Part shown: positions 1 through 5,529 of the stretch, piece after piece | How the letters are laid out: each line of letters starts with the position of its first letter | Numbering within the stretch: position 1 is the first letter of the stretch | Source: an uncultured Rhodanobacter sp. | GTDB taxonomy: Bacteria > Pseudomonadota > Gammaproteobacteria > Xanthomonadales > Rhodanobacteraceae | Assembly: GCA_903827735.1 (NCBI GenBank) | Contig: CAIKJM010000229.1 | Coordinates: forward strand, 1-6,830 | DNA length: 6,830 nucleotides | Reading direction: 5' to 3' | Made by a program: the position numbers and the translations under genes | Notes under the pieces: model-generated | Seen by the model: only the letters and a program-made list of their open reading frames with translations | What the model was told of the DNA's origin: nothing | The model's database searches: none

Positions 1-229
1 CAGCGGCGTCAAATCGCGCATCGATCCAGCCGCCTGCCTGCTCAACGCGTCGAAAAATGCCGTGCAGGTGGCGCTGGAAGCGATCCAGGCGCTCGGCGGC
101 AACGGCTATATCAACGACTACCCCGCCGGCCGCCTGCTGCGCGACGCCAAGCTGTACGAAATCGGCGCCGGCACCAACGAAATCCGCCGCATGCTGATCG
201 GCCGCGAGCTGTTTCACGGCAAGTACTGA
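1..229 (+). CDS. liuA: Isovaleryl-CoA dehydrogenase, C-terminal 75 residues (5' end outside window)
   Basis: Partial gene: the first complete codon is at base 2 and the TGA stop is at 227-229. The visible part is the C-terminal helical domain of an acyl-CoA dehydrogenase, the FAD flavoprotein family that introduces the alpha-beta double bond into acyl-CoA. Seen directly: a QALGGNGYINDYPAGR segment followed by RDAKLYEIGAGTNEIRR and a GREL ending. In medium- and short-chain family members the catalytic glutamate sits in an IYEGT motif. Here the matching position is alanine (IGAGT), which is the hallmark of isovaleryl-CoA dehydrogenases, whose catalytic base lies earlier in the chain. This supports oxidation of isovaleryl-CoA to 3-methylcrotonyl-CoA in leucine degradation, with electrons passing to ETF. 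The methylcrotonyl-CoA carboxylase subunit gene downstream supports the same pathway. The N-terminal part cannot be checked here. A related branched-chain acyl-CoA dehydrogenase is the main alternative. Confidence 0.9.
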   Translation, partial: SGVKSRIDPAACLLNASKNAVQVALEAIQALGGNGYINDYPAGRLLRDAKLYEIGAGTNEIRRMLIGRELFHGKY

Positions 230-252
230 CGGCCGGCGCGCCGGATGGACCA

Positions 253-274
253 AGGCCAGCAGCCTCGCTGGCCT
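253..274 (+). terminator. Possible weak terminator hairpin after liuA
   Basis: An 8-base perfect stem, AGGCCAGC (253-260) with GCTGGCCT (267-274), encloses a six-base loop AGCCTC, about 25 bases after the liuA stop. The tract that follows (CTTGCTGC) holds only scattered T residues, so it would be an inefficient intrinsic terminator, or simply a 3'-end stabilising hairpin. Its position fits the end of a liuA transcript because the next gene has its own promoter candidate. Confidence 0.35.
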
Positions 275-349
275 CTTGCTGCTTCGACGGCTAGCGCGCG
301 GCTGCAACGTCATCTCGCGCCTGTGCGCCACCCCGCGCGCTACCGGCAT

Positions 350-379
350 TTGCCGCCCTTCGCGGCGGGCTGCGATAAT
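350..379 (+). promoter_or_regulatory. Sigma-70 promoter candidate for the thiolase gene
   Basis: A TTGCCG -35 element (350-355) and a GATAAT -10 element (374-379) are separated by 18 bases. The -10 is preceded by TGC (371-373), giving an extended -10. Transcription would begin near 386, just before a strong dyad at 390-416, leaving a leader of about 70 bases before the thiolase ATG. This is judged by eye only, but it is the best promoter match in this gap. Confidence 0.55.
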
Positions 380-389
380 CAGTAGGTTA

Positions 390-416
390 TCTGTCAGGCG
401 TTGATGCCATGACAGA
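390..416 (+). promoter_or_regulatory. Dyad / leader stem-loop upstream of the thiolase gene
   Basis: TCTGTCA (390-396) is the exact reverse complement of TGACAGA (410-416). Inside it GGC (397-399) pairs with GCC (406-408), leaving loop GTTGAT and a single bulged A at 409. The result is a 10-pair stem covering 27 bases, placed at the predicted transcription start. It could be a dimeric-repressor operator or a structured 5' RNA end. No T tract follows, so it is not an intrinsic terminator. I do not recognise it as a known LiuR or PsrA site. Confidence 0.5.
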
Positions 417-458
417 CCTTGCAGTCCTAGCACCTCTTATCAGTCACTGGAGTCATCC

Positions 459-1643
459 ATGTCGAATGTCAGCGTCGTCATCGTCGGTGCCAAGCGCACG
501 GCCATCGGTTCCTTTCTCGGCCAGTTCACCGGCGTGCCGACGCCGAAGCTCGGCGCGGCGGCCATTCGCGCGGCGCTGGAGCAGTCGACCATTGCGGCCG
601 ACGACGTCAGCGAAGTGATCATGGGCTGCGTGCTGCCGGCCAACCTCGGCCAGGCGCCCGCTCGTCAGGCGTCGATCGAGGCCGGCCTTCCATTCGGCAC
701 CGGTGCGACCACCATCAACAAGGTCTGCGGCTCAGGCATGAAGGCGATCATGCTGGGCAACGACCTGATCAAGGCCGGTTCGGCCAGCATCGTGGTGGCC
801 GGCGGCATGGAGTCGATGACCAACGCGCCCCACATGGTCAACGCACGCACCGGCATCCGCTACGGCGACGGCCAGCTAGTCGACCATATGGCCTGGGATG
901 GCCTCACCAATCCCTACGACGGCAAGGCGATGGGCGTGTTCGGCGAACTGTGCGCCGATAAATATCATTTCACCCGCGAAGAGCAGGACGCCTACGCGAT
1001 CGAGTCAGTCAAGCGCGCGCAGGCGGCGCAGCAAAACGGCTCGTTCGCGCATGAAATCGTGCCGGTCACCGTAGCCGGCCGCAAAGGTGACGTGGTGGTC
1101 GATACCGACGAGCAGCCCGGCCGCTCCGACATCGCCAAGATTCCCACGCTGCGCCCGGCCTTCCGCAAGGAAAACGGCACCATCACAGCCGCCAGTTCGT
1201 CAAGCATCTCCGATGGCGCCGCGGCGGTCGTGCTGCTGTCCGCCGACGAGGCAAAAACGCGTGGACTGAAACCGCTGGCGCGCATCGTGGCGCACGCTAC
1301 GCATTCGCAGACGCCGGAGTGGTTCACTACCGCGCCGGTCGGCGCGATCCAGAAAGTGCTGGAAAAGGCCGGATGGAGCGTGGGCGACGTCGATTTGTTT
1401 GAGATCAACGAAGCATTCGCGGTGGTTGCGATGACGCCGATGCGCGAGCTGGGCATTGCGCACGACAGGATCAACGTCAACGGCGGCGCCTGCGCGCTCG
1501 GACATCCCATCGGTGCGAGCGGTGCGCGATTGGTTGTGACCTTGCTGCATGCGCTGGAAGCACGAGGACTCAAGCGCGGCATTGCCACGCTGTGCATTGG
1601 CGGCGGCGAAGCGACGGCGATTGCGGTCGAGCGCATCGACTGA
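459..1643 (+). CDS. Acetyl-CoA C-acetyltransferase (degradative thiolase)
   Basis: A 394-residue protein, normal length for the thiolase family. It catalyses reversible thiolysis of acetoacetyl-CoA to two acetyl-CoA in the cytoplasm; after isovaleryl-CoA dehydrogenase and methylcrotonyl-CoA carboxylase this is the last step of leucine breakdown. Seen directly: the nucleophilic cysteine Cys90 in NKVCGSGMKA, the AGGMESM segment (114-120), NEAFA (317-321), GHP with His349 (348-350), and the second active-site cysteine Cys379 in CIGGG. The substrate-loop region around 242-253 reads TAASSSSISDG, where many family members have an Asn-Ala/Ser-Ser core. The sequence resembles the ACAT1/AtoB branch more than long-chain FadA. 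A ribosome binding site GGAG (449-452) lies six bases before the ATG and supports this start. Substrate range cannot be fixed from sequence, and a broader 3-ketoacyl-CoA thiolase is possible, so no symbol is given. Confidence 0.92.
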   Translation: MSNVSVVIVGAKRTAIGSFLGQFTGVPTPKLGAAAIRAALEQSTIAADDVSEVIMGCVLPANLGQAPARQASIEAGLPFGTGATTINKVCGSGMKAIMLGNDLIKAGSASIVVAGGMESMTNAPHMVNARTGIRYGDGQLVDHMAWDGLTNPYDGKAMGVFGELCADKYHFTREEQDAYAIESVKRAQAAQQNGSFAHEIVPVTVAGRKGDVVVDTDEQPGRSDIAKIPTLRPAFRKENGTITAASSSSISDGAAAVVLLSADEAKTRGLKPLARIVAHATHSQTPEWFTTAPVGAIQKVLEKAGWSVGDVDLFEINEAFAVVAMTPMRELGIAHDRINVNGGACALGHPIGASGARLVVTLLHALEARGLKRGIATLCIGGGEATAIAVERID

Positions 1644-1702
1644 AATCGATGGACGCCGCGAGTAGAGACAAACCGCACCGCTTCCACGTTCGCGACAGAT
1701 AA

Positions 1703-1772
1703 ACCGGCTTTTAATGTGTATGACGGTTTCACCATAAAAAAGTGGCGCCGTCACAACTTACCGGCTATTAAT
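1703..1772 (+). promoter_or_regulatory. Promoter region of the lipoprotein gene with tandem 13-base repeats
   Basis: ACCGGCTTTTAAT (1703-1715) recurs as ACCGGCTATTAAT (1760-1772), 12 of 13 bases identical and 57 bases apart in direct orientation. Both copies hold a -10-like AT-rich end (TTTAAT; CTATTAAT, which recalls the sigma-S type CTAT box). The second ends 44 bases before the lipoprotein ATG. No convincing -35 element is seen at the right distance from either. They may be tandem promoters or a paired regulator site; this is inference from position and repetition. Confidence 0.35.
1721..1753 (+). other. Imperfect inverted repeat between the tandem repeats
   Basis: TGACGG (1721-1726) is the exact reverse complement of CCGTCA (1748-1753). 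An inner CAC/GTG pairing (1730-1732 with 1742-1744) surrounds an A-rich loop. The transcript could fold here, or a dimeric protein could bind. It is not a terminator because no T tract follows. Confidence 0.3.
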
Positions 1773-1816
1773 ACGCCCGCCAAAAAGGCATTCCCCGGCA
1801 ATCAGGAGATTCACCC

Positions 1817-2224
1817 ATGAAATTGACGCGCACCCTTCTCGCCTCTGCGCTCGTCGCTTTGCTGGCAGCCTGCAGCAACAGTGCGCAGGATTCCGCCCAG
1901 GACGCGCAGAAGTCGGCCGACGCCGCCCAGCAGGCCTCGGATCAGGCACAGCAGGCTGCCGCTCAGGCCCCGACCCCGGAAGCCCAGCAGGCCGCTCAGC
2001 AAGCCAAAACTTCGGCCGATGCCGCCGGCCAGGCCGCCGCTCAGGCGCAGCAGGCTGCTGCCGCTGCTTCATCGCAGTCGCCGGCTAACAGCAGCTCGAG
2101 CATGTCGATGTCCAAGGACGCCGCGGCCAACGCAGCCGACCAGGCCGACAAGGCGAAAGACGCCGCCAAAGACGCTGCCAGCAATGCGAAAGATGCCGCC
2201 AAGGATGCCTCCAAAGGCAATTGA
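1817..2224 (+). CDS. Small alanine-rich lipoprotein (Lpp/OprI-like in build, family not identified)
   Basis: A 135-residue exported protein. Residues 1-18 form a lipoprotein signal peptide (KLTR basic start, hydrophobic core) ending in the lipobox LLAAC with the lipidated Cys19. Ser at +2 predicts sorting to the outer membrane. The mature chain is almost entirely Ala, Gln, Asp, Lys and Ser. Residues 21-82 are Ala/Gln-rich, 83-99 form a Ser-rich break containing SMSMS, and 100-133 carry repeated KDAA units (KAKDAAKDAASNAKDAAKD), predicting amphipathic alpha helix or coiled coil. Build and size recall Lpp/OprI-type lipoproteins, but it lacks the terminal Lys used for peptidoglycan linkage (it ends KGN), so covalent anchoring by that route is not supported. 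Ribosome binding site AGGAG (1804-1808) lies eight bases before the ATG. It sits between two leucine-catabolism genes but has its own terminator and probably its own promoter. The role is unknown. Confidence 0.82.
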   Translation: MKLTRTLLASALVALLAACSNSAQDSAQDAQKSADAAQQASDQAQQAAAQAPTPEAQQAAQQAKTSADAAGQAAAQAQQAAAAASSQSPANSSSSMSMSKDAAANAADQADKAKDAAKDAASNAKDAAKDASKGN

Positions 2225-2256
2225 TCCTTCCGCTCAAGCATTTTTTCAGTGAGTAG

Positions 2257-2287
2257 AAAAACGGCCGCCTCGAGCGGCCGTTTTTTT
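2257..2287 (+). terminator. Strong intrinsic terminator after the lipoprotein gene
   Basis: A perfect 12-base stem, AAAAACGGCCGC (2257-2268) with GCGGCCGTTTTT (2274-2285), has a five-base loop CTCGA and continues into a T7 run (2281-2287) followed by CTT. It lies 33 bases after the lipoprotein stop. The A tract on the left arm would also let it work in the other direction, though no minus-strand gene nearby needs it. It should largely block transcription into the downstream carboxylase gene. Confidence 0.93.
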
Positions 2288-2288
2288 C

Positions 2289-2344
2289 TTGGGACATGGC
2301 GAACGGTGCGGACAATCCAAACTGCGGCCTGTGCCGGTTATCAT
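2289..2344 (+). promoter_or_regulatory. Candidate promoter region for the carboxylase gene
   Basis: Because a strong terminator ends at 2287, the carboxylase gene needs a start point in the next 100 bases. Two weak candidates are visible: TTGGGA (2289-2294) with GACAAT (2311-2316) at 16-base spacing, and a -10-like TATCAT (2339-2344), five of six to consensus but without a recognisable -35. Neither is decisive. Confidence 0.3.
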
Positions 2345-2387
2345 CGGAAATCGGCCAGCAATGGCGACACGCAACGAGCCTCTACCC

Positions 2388-3995
2388 ATGACCGTGATCG
2401 TTTCGCAGATCGACCCTCGCTCCCCCGAATTCCAGGCCAGCGCCGCGCAATTGCGCGCCGTGACGGATGATCTGCAGCGTGAGCTGTCGCGCAGTAGCGA
2501 AGGCGGCGGCGCCAAGGCGCGTGAAAAGCACGAAGCCCGCGGCAAGCTGCTTCCGCGCGAACGCATTCGCGCCCTGCTCGACCCGGGCTCGCCGTTTCTG
2601 GAGCTGTCGGCACTGGCCGCTTACGGCATGTATGACGACGCCGCGCCAGCAGCCGGCATCATCACCGGCATCGGCCGAGTCAACGGCATCGAAGTGGTAG
2701 TGGTCGCGAACGACGCCACCGTCAAGGGTGGCACGTATTTTCCGATGACGGTGAAAAAGCACCTGCGCGCGCAGGAGGTGGCGTTGGAGAATCATTTGCC
2801 CTGCGTCTACCTGGTCGACTCCGGCGGCGCATTTCTGCCGCTGCAGGATGAGGTGTTTCCTGACCGCGAGCACTTCGGCCGCATCTTCTACAACCAGGCG
2901 CGCATGTCGGCGCTGAACATTCCGCAGATCGCCGTGGTGATGGGCTCGTGCACGGCCGGCGGCGCGTATGTGCCGGCGATGAGCGATGAGACCGTCATCG
3001 TGCGCGAGCAGGGCACGATCTTTCTCGGCGGCCCACCCCTGGTAAAAGCGGCAACCGGCGAAGTAGTCGACGCCGAAACGCTCGGCGGCGCGGACGTCCA
3101 TACGTCTATTTCCGGTGTCGCGGATCACTATGCCGAGAACGACGCACATGCGCTCTCGATCGCGCGCGACATCGTCGCCAGCCTCAATCGCAAAAAACAT
3201 ATCCCGCTCGCGCTGCAGGCGCCGCGCGAGCCGAAGTATGCCGTGGACGAACTCTACGGCGTCATTCCGCAGGATACGCGAAAGCCATTTGATATACGCG
3301 AGGTGATCGCCCGCATCGTCGACGGCTCGGAGCTTCACGAATTCAAGGCGCGCTACGGCAAGACCCTGGTCTGCGGCTTTGCGCATATCCATGGTTATCC
3401 GGTCGGCATCGTCGCCAACAACGGCATCCTGTTCGCCGGGAGCGCACTCAAAGGCGCGCACTTTATCGAGCTGTGCAACCAGCGCAACGTGCCGCTGGTG
3501 TTTCTGCAGAACATCACCGGCTTTATGGTCGGCAAAAAATACGAGCAGGCCGGCATCGCCAAAGACGGCGCCAAGATGGTGACCGCCGTGGCCTGTTCCC
3601 ACGTGCCAAAATTCACCGTGGTGATCGGCGGCAGCTTCGGTGCCGGCAACTACGCCATGTGCGGCCGCGCCTATGGCGCCCGCTTCCTCTGGATGTGGCC
3701 GAACGCGCGCATCTCGGTGATGGGCGGCGAGCAGGCCTCCTCCGTGCTGGCTACCGTAAAACGCGACGGCATCGAAGGCGCCGGCAAAACCTGGAGCGCT
3801 GACGAGGAAGAGGCCTTCAAGGCGCCGATCCGCGAACAGTACGAACGGCAGGGCCATCCGTATTACGCCAGCGCGCGATTGTGGGACGACGGCATCATCG
3901 ATCCGGCCGATACGCGCCGCATTCTGGGCCTGGCGATTTCCGCCTCGCTCAACGCACCGATTGAGCCGCAGCGCTTCGGCGTGTTTCGGATGTAA
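2388..3995 (+). CDS. liuB: 3-Methylcrotonyl-CoA carboxylase, carboxyltransferase (beta) subunit
   Basis: Transfers CO2 from carboxybiotin on the alpha subunit to 3-methylcrotonyl-CoA, giving 3-methylglutaconyl-CoA in leucine degradation; works as a cytoplasmic alpha-beta complex. The reading frame is open back to 2289, but the ATG at 2388 gives 535 residues and an N-terminus MTVIVSQIDPRSPEF that matches the usual start of this family. A weak ACGAG lies nine bases upstream; an ATG at 2361 is an alternative. Seen directly: GKLLPRERI near the N-terminus, a DATVKGGTYFPMTVKKH segment, DSGGAFLPLQDEVFPD, and two oxyanion-hole glycine motifs, SCTAGGAYVPAM (187-198) in the N-terminal crotonase-like half and GGSFGAGNYAM (414-424) in the C-terminal half. 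The main alternative is geranyl-CoA carboxylase beta; liuA next door favours methylcrotonyl-CoA. No biotin carboxylase/BCCP (alpha) gene follows, since the next gene is convergent. Confidence 0.93.
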   Translation: MTVIVSQIDPRSPEFQASAAQLRAVTDDLQRELSRSSEGGGAKAREKHEARGKLLPRERIRALLDPGSPFLELSALAAYGMYDDAAPAAGIITGIGRVNGIEVVVVANDATVKGGTYFPMTVKKHLRAQEVALENHLPCVYLVDSGGAFLPLQDEVFPDREHFGRIFYNQARMSALNIPQIAVVMGSCTAGGAYVPAMSDETVIVREQGTIFLGGPPLVKAATGEVVDAETLGGADVHTSISGVADHYAENDAHALSIARDIVASLNRKKHIPLALQAPREPKYAVDELYGVIPQDTRKPFDIREVIARIVDGSELHEFKARYGKTLVCGFAHIHGYPVGIVANNGILFAGSALKGAHFIELCNQRNVPLVFLQNITGFMVGKKYEQAGIAKDGAKMVTAVACSHVPKFTVVIGGSFGAGNYAMCGRAYGARFLWMWPNARISVMGGEQASSVLATVKRDGIEGAGKTWSADEEEAFKAPIREQYERQGHPYYASARLWDDGIIDPADTRRILGLAISASLNAPIEPQRFGVFRM

Positions 3996-4026
3996 ACAGG
4001 CAGCAGGTCGTTTCTGGCGCGGGGAT

Positions 4027-5106
4027 TTAGACCTTTGGCTCTTCGCCGCGCAGGCGCACGTCGTTGGGCAGCATGTCGATACGGCCGACCTGCTCCTCGC
4101 GCTGCGATTCGAAGAAGCGCTGCACGTGCTGGCAGACGTTCATCGTGTTTTCGCGGGCGATCGCCGAGACCAGGAACCACGGCTGGGTCCACTCGAGCTC
4201 AGCGATGATTTTTTCGGCAACGGCCTGGCGCTCGTCTTCGTCCAGCATGTCGGCCTTGTTCAAGACCAGCCAGCGCGGACGCTCCAGCAGTTCGGGGTTG
4301 AACTTGGCCAGCTCCTGCTCGATCGCACGCACTTGTCCCGCCACATCGATGTCGTCGACCGGCGCGATATCGACCAGATGCAGCAGCAGGCTGGTACGCG
4401 CCACGTGGCGCAGAAACTGGATGCCCAGACCGGCGCCATCGGCCGCGCCCTCGATCAAACCAGGGATATCGGCGATCACGAAGCTTTGATCGACGCCCAG
4501 GCTGACCACCCCGAGATTGGGCACCAACGTGGTGAACGGATAATCCGCCACCCGCGGCGTCGCCGCTGACACCGCGCGAATAAAGGTTGACTTGCCCGCG
4601 TTCGGGAAGCCGAGCAGACCGACGTCGGCGAGCAGGCGCAGCTCCAGCTTCAGCTCGCGCGCTTCACCCGGCGTACCGGGCGTGGCTTTACGCGGCGCCC
4701 GGTTGACCGAGGTCTTGAAGTGGATATTGCCCAGGCCGCCTTTACCGCCCTGCGCCACCAGCATGCGCTGGCCGTGGCTGGTGAGGTCACCGATCACTTC
4801 GTCGGTGTCGACGTTGGTAATCATGGTGCCGACCGGCACGCGGATCGTGGTGTCTTCCCCGCCCTTGCCGGACATCTGACTGCCCATGCCGTTCTCGCCG
4901 CGCTTGGCCTTGAAGCTGCGCTGATGGCGGAAGTCGACCAGGGTGTTCAAACCTTCGTCGGCGACCAGCCAGACTGAGCCGCCAAAACCGCCGTCACCGC
5001 CGTCCGGCCCGCCGAAGGGAATGAATTTTTCGCGGCGAAAGCTGATGCAGCCATTGCCACCGTCACCGGCAAGAACTTTGATATTGGCTTCGTCGACGAA
5101 TTTCAT
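4027..5106 (-). CDS. obgE: Obg/CgtA family GTPase
   Basis: An essential GTPase acting in late 50S ribosome assembly and linked to the stringent response and growth control. 359 residues. Residues 1-158 form the glycine-rich Obg fold (AGDGGNGC, GGPDGGDGGFGG, AQGGKGGLGN). The G domain follows with all motifs intact: G1 GFPNAGKST (166-174), switch I FTTL (191-194), G3 DIPG (213-216), G4 NKAD (283-286) and G5 SAI (314-316). The C-terminal tail is short and charged, with no extra OCT/TGS-type domain. The start MKFVDEA is the standard Obg N-terminus. The ribosome binding site is weak (a GGAC about eight bases before the ATG). It lies downstream of rplU and rpmA in the classical order, but a strong terminator separates it from them and a promoter candidate occurs in the gap. 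It is convergent with liuB, with 31 bases between stops. Confidence 0.97.
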   Translation of the reverse strand: MKFVDEANIKVLAGDGGNGCISFRREKFIPFGGPDGGDGGFGGSVWLVADEGLNTLVDFRHQRSFKAKRGENGMGSQMSGKGGEDTTIRVPVGTMITNVDTDEVIGDLTSHGQRMLVAQGGKGGLGNIHFKTSVNRAPRKATPGTPGEARELKLELRLLADVGLLGFPNAGKSTFIRAVSAATPRVADYPFTTLVPNLGVVSLGVDQSFVIADIPGLIEGAADGAGLGIQFLRHVARTSLLLHLVDIAPVDDIDVAGQVRAIEQELAKFNPELLERPRWLVLNKADMLDEDERQAVAEKIIAELEWTQPWFLVSAIARENTMNVCQHVQRFFESQREEQVGRIDMLPNDVRLRGEEPKV

Positions 5107-5144
5107 GAGTAAGTCCGGGAAACGGGGTACGAGGAGCGGGGGAG

Positions 5145-5150
5145 ATTATG
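5145..5150 (-). promoter_or_regulatory. Candidate -10 element for obgE
   Basis: On the minus strand CATAAT (complement of 5145-5150) is five of six to the -10 consensus. It lies 38 bases before the obgE start and downstream of the rpmA terminator. The -35 position is poor (TGCGCA at 17-base spacing). An independent start is expected here because the terminator would otherwise isolate this gene. Confidence 0.4.
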
Positions 5151-5200
5151 GTTCCAGGCTACCGGGATGCGCACGCCCCTGGTTTGCCATTCCCCGCCTT

Positions 5201-5227
5201 AAAAACAAAAACCCCGCCGAAGCGGGG
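5201..5227 (-). terminator. Intrinsic terminator with UUCG tetraloop after rpmA
   Basis: Read on the minus strand: CCCCGC, loop TTCG, GCGGGG (complement of 5212-5227), then TTTTTGTTTTT (complement of 5201-5211). A six-pair all-GC stem closed by the very stable C(UUCG)G tetraloop plus a U-rich tract is a textbook terminator. It lies 25 bases past the rpmA stop and should end most rplU-rpmA transcripts. Confidence 0.94.
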
Positions 5228-5252
5228 CCTTCGATATCGCGTCGCTGGAGGC

Positions 5253-5510
5253 TTATGCCTGAACGACGTCGACGAAGCGGCGATTCTTGTTGCCGCGAAC
5301 CTTGAACTGCACCGTGCCGTCAACCAGCGCAAACAGCGTGTGGTCGCGGCCCAGGCCAACGCCGGTGCCCGGATGGAACTGGGTGCCACGCTGACGGATG
5401 ATGATGTTGCCTGCTTCGATAGCCTGGCCGCCGTAAATCTTCACGCCCAGGTATTTCGGGTTCGAATCGCGACCGTTGCGGCTGGAACCTACGCCTTTTT
5501 TATGTGCCAT
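5253..5510 (-). CDS. rpmA: 50S ribosomal protein L27
   Basis: 85 residues, the usual bacterial length. L27 lies near the peptidyl transferase centre of the 50S subunit, with its N-terminal tail reaching toward the tRNA 3' ends. Seen directly: N-terminus MAHKKGVGSSRNGRDSNPKY, then a LGVKIYGGQ block, GNIIIRQRGTQFHPG, GRDHTLFAL and a basic VRGNKNRRF near the end, all canonical. The N-terminus begins directly with MAHKK, so there is no Firmicutes-type cleavable extension. Ribosome binding site GGAG (complement of 5520-5523) lies nine bases before the ATG. The gene starts 19 bases after the rplU stop and is co-transcribed with it. Confidence 0.98.
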   Translation of the reverse strand: MAHKKGVGSSRNGRDSNPKYLGVKIYGGQAIEAGNIIIRQRGTQFHPGTGVGLGRDHTLFALVDGTVQFKVRGNKNRRFVDVVQA

Positions 5511-5529
5511 GACTTAAGTCTCCAGATGC

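Noticed and set aside
409..618. Small frame starting inside the leader dyad of the thiolase gene
   Set aside because: It runs out of frame into the thiolase coding region and gives a Ser/Arg/Pro-rich sequence typical of a shifted GC-rich frame. There is no plausible ribosome binding site.
992..1735. 247-codon open frame antisense to the thiolase gene
   Set aside because: Same codon-bias shadow effect. It overlaps the catalytic core of a clear thiolase and has no family features of its own.
1880..2220. Repetitive DNA in the lipoprotein gene as a possible tandem-repeat or CRISPR-like array
   Set aside because: The repetition comes from Ala-, Gln- and Lys-Asp-rich codons with irregular spacing. 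There are no constant repeats with unique spacers.
1881..2252. Arg/Pro-rich frame overlapping the lipoprotein gene
   Set aside because: It is the +1-shifted reading of Ala/Gln codon repeats. The lipoprotein frame has a signal peptide, lipobox and ribosome binding site.
2289..2387. 33-residue N-terminal extension of liuB
   Set aside because: The upstream ATG sits directly after the terminator T tract and has no ribosome binding site. The family N-terminus begins at the ATG at 2388.
2382..3857. 491-codon open frame antisense to liuB
   Set aside because: It mirrors a high-confidence carboxyltransferase gene. In GC-rich DNA the antisense frame often lacks stops, and its translation shows no recognisable domain and has skewed Ala/His/Asp/Arg content. 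No ribosome binding site evidence was found.
3961..4569. 202-codon plus-strand frame antisense to obgE
   Set aside because: It lies opposite the conserved G domain of obgE, starts within the liuB tail and shows no recognisable motif.
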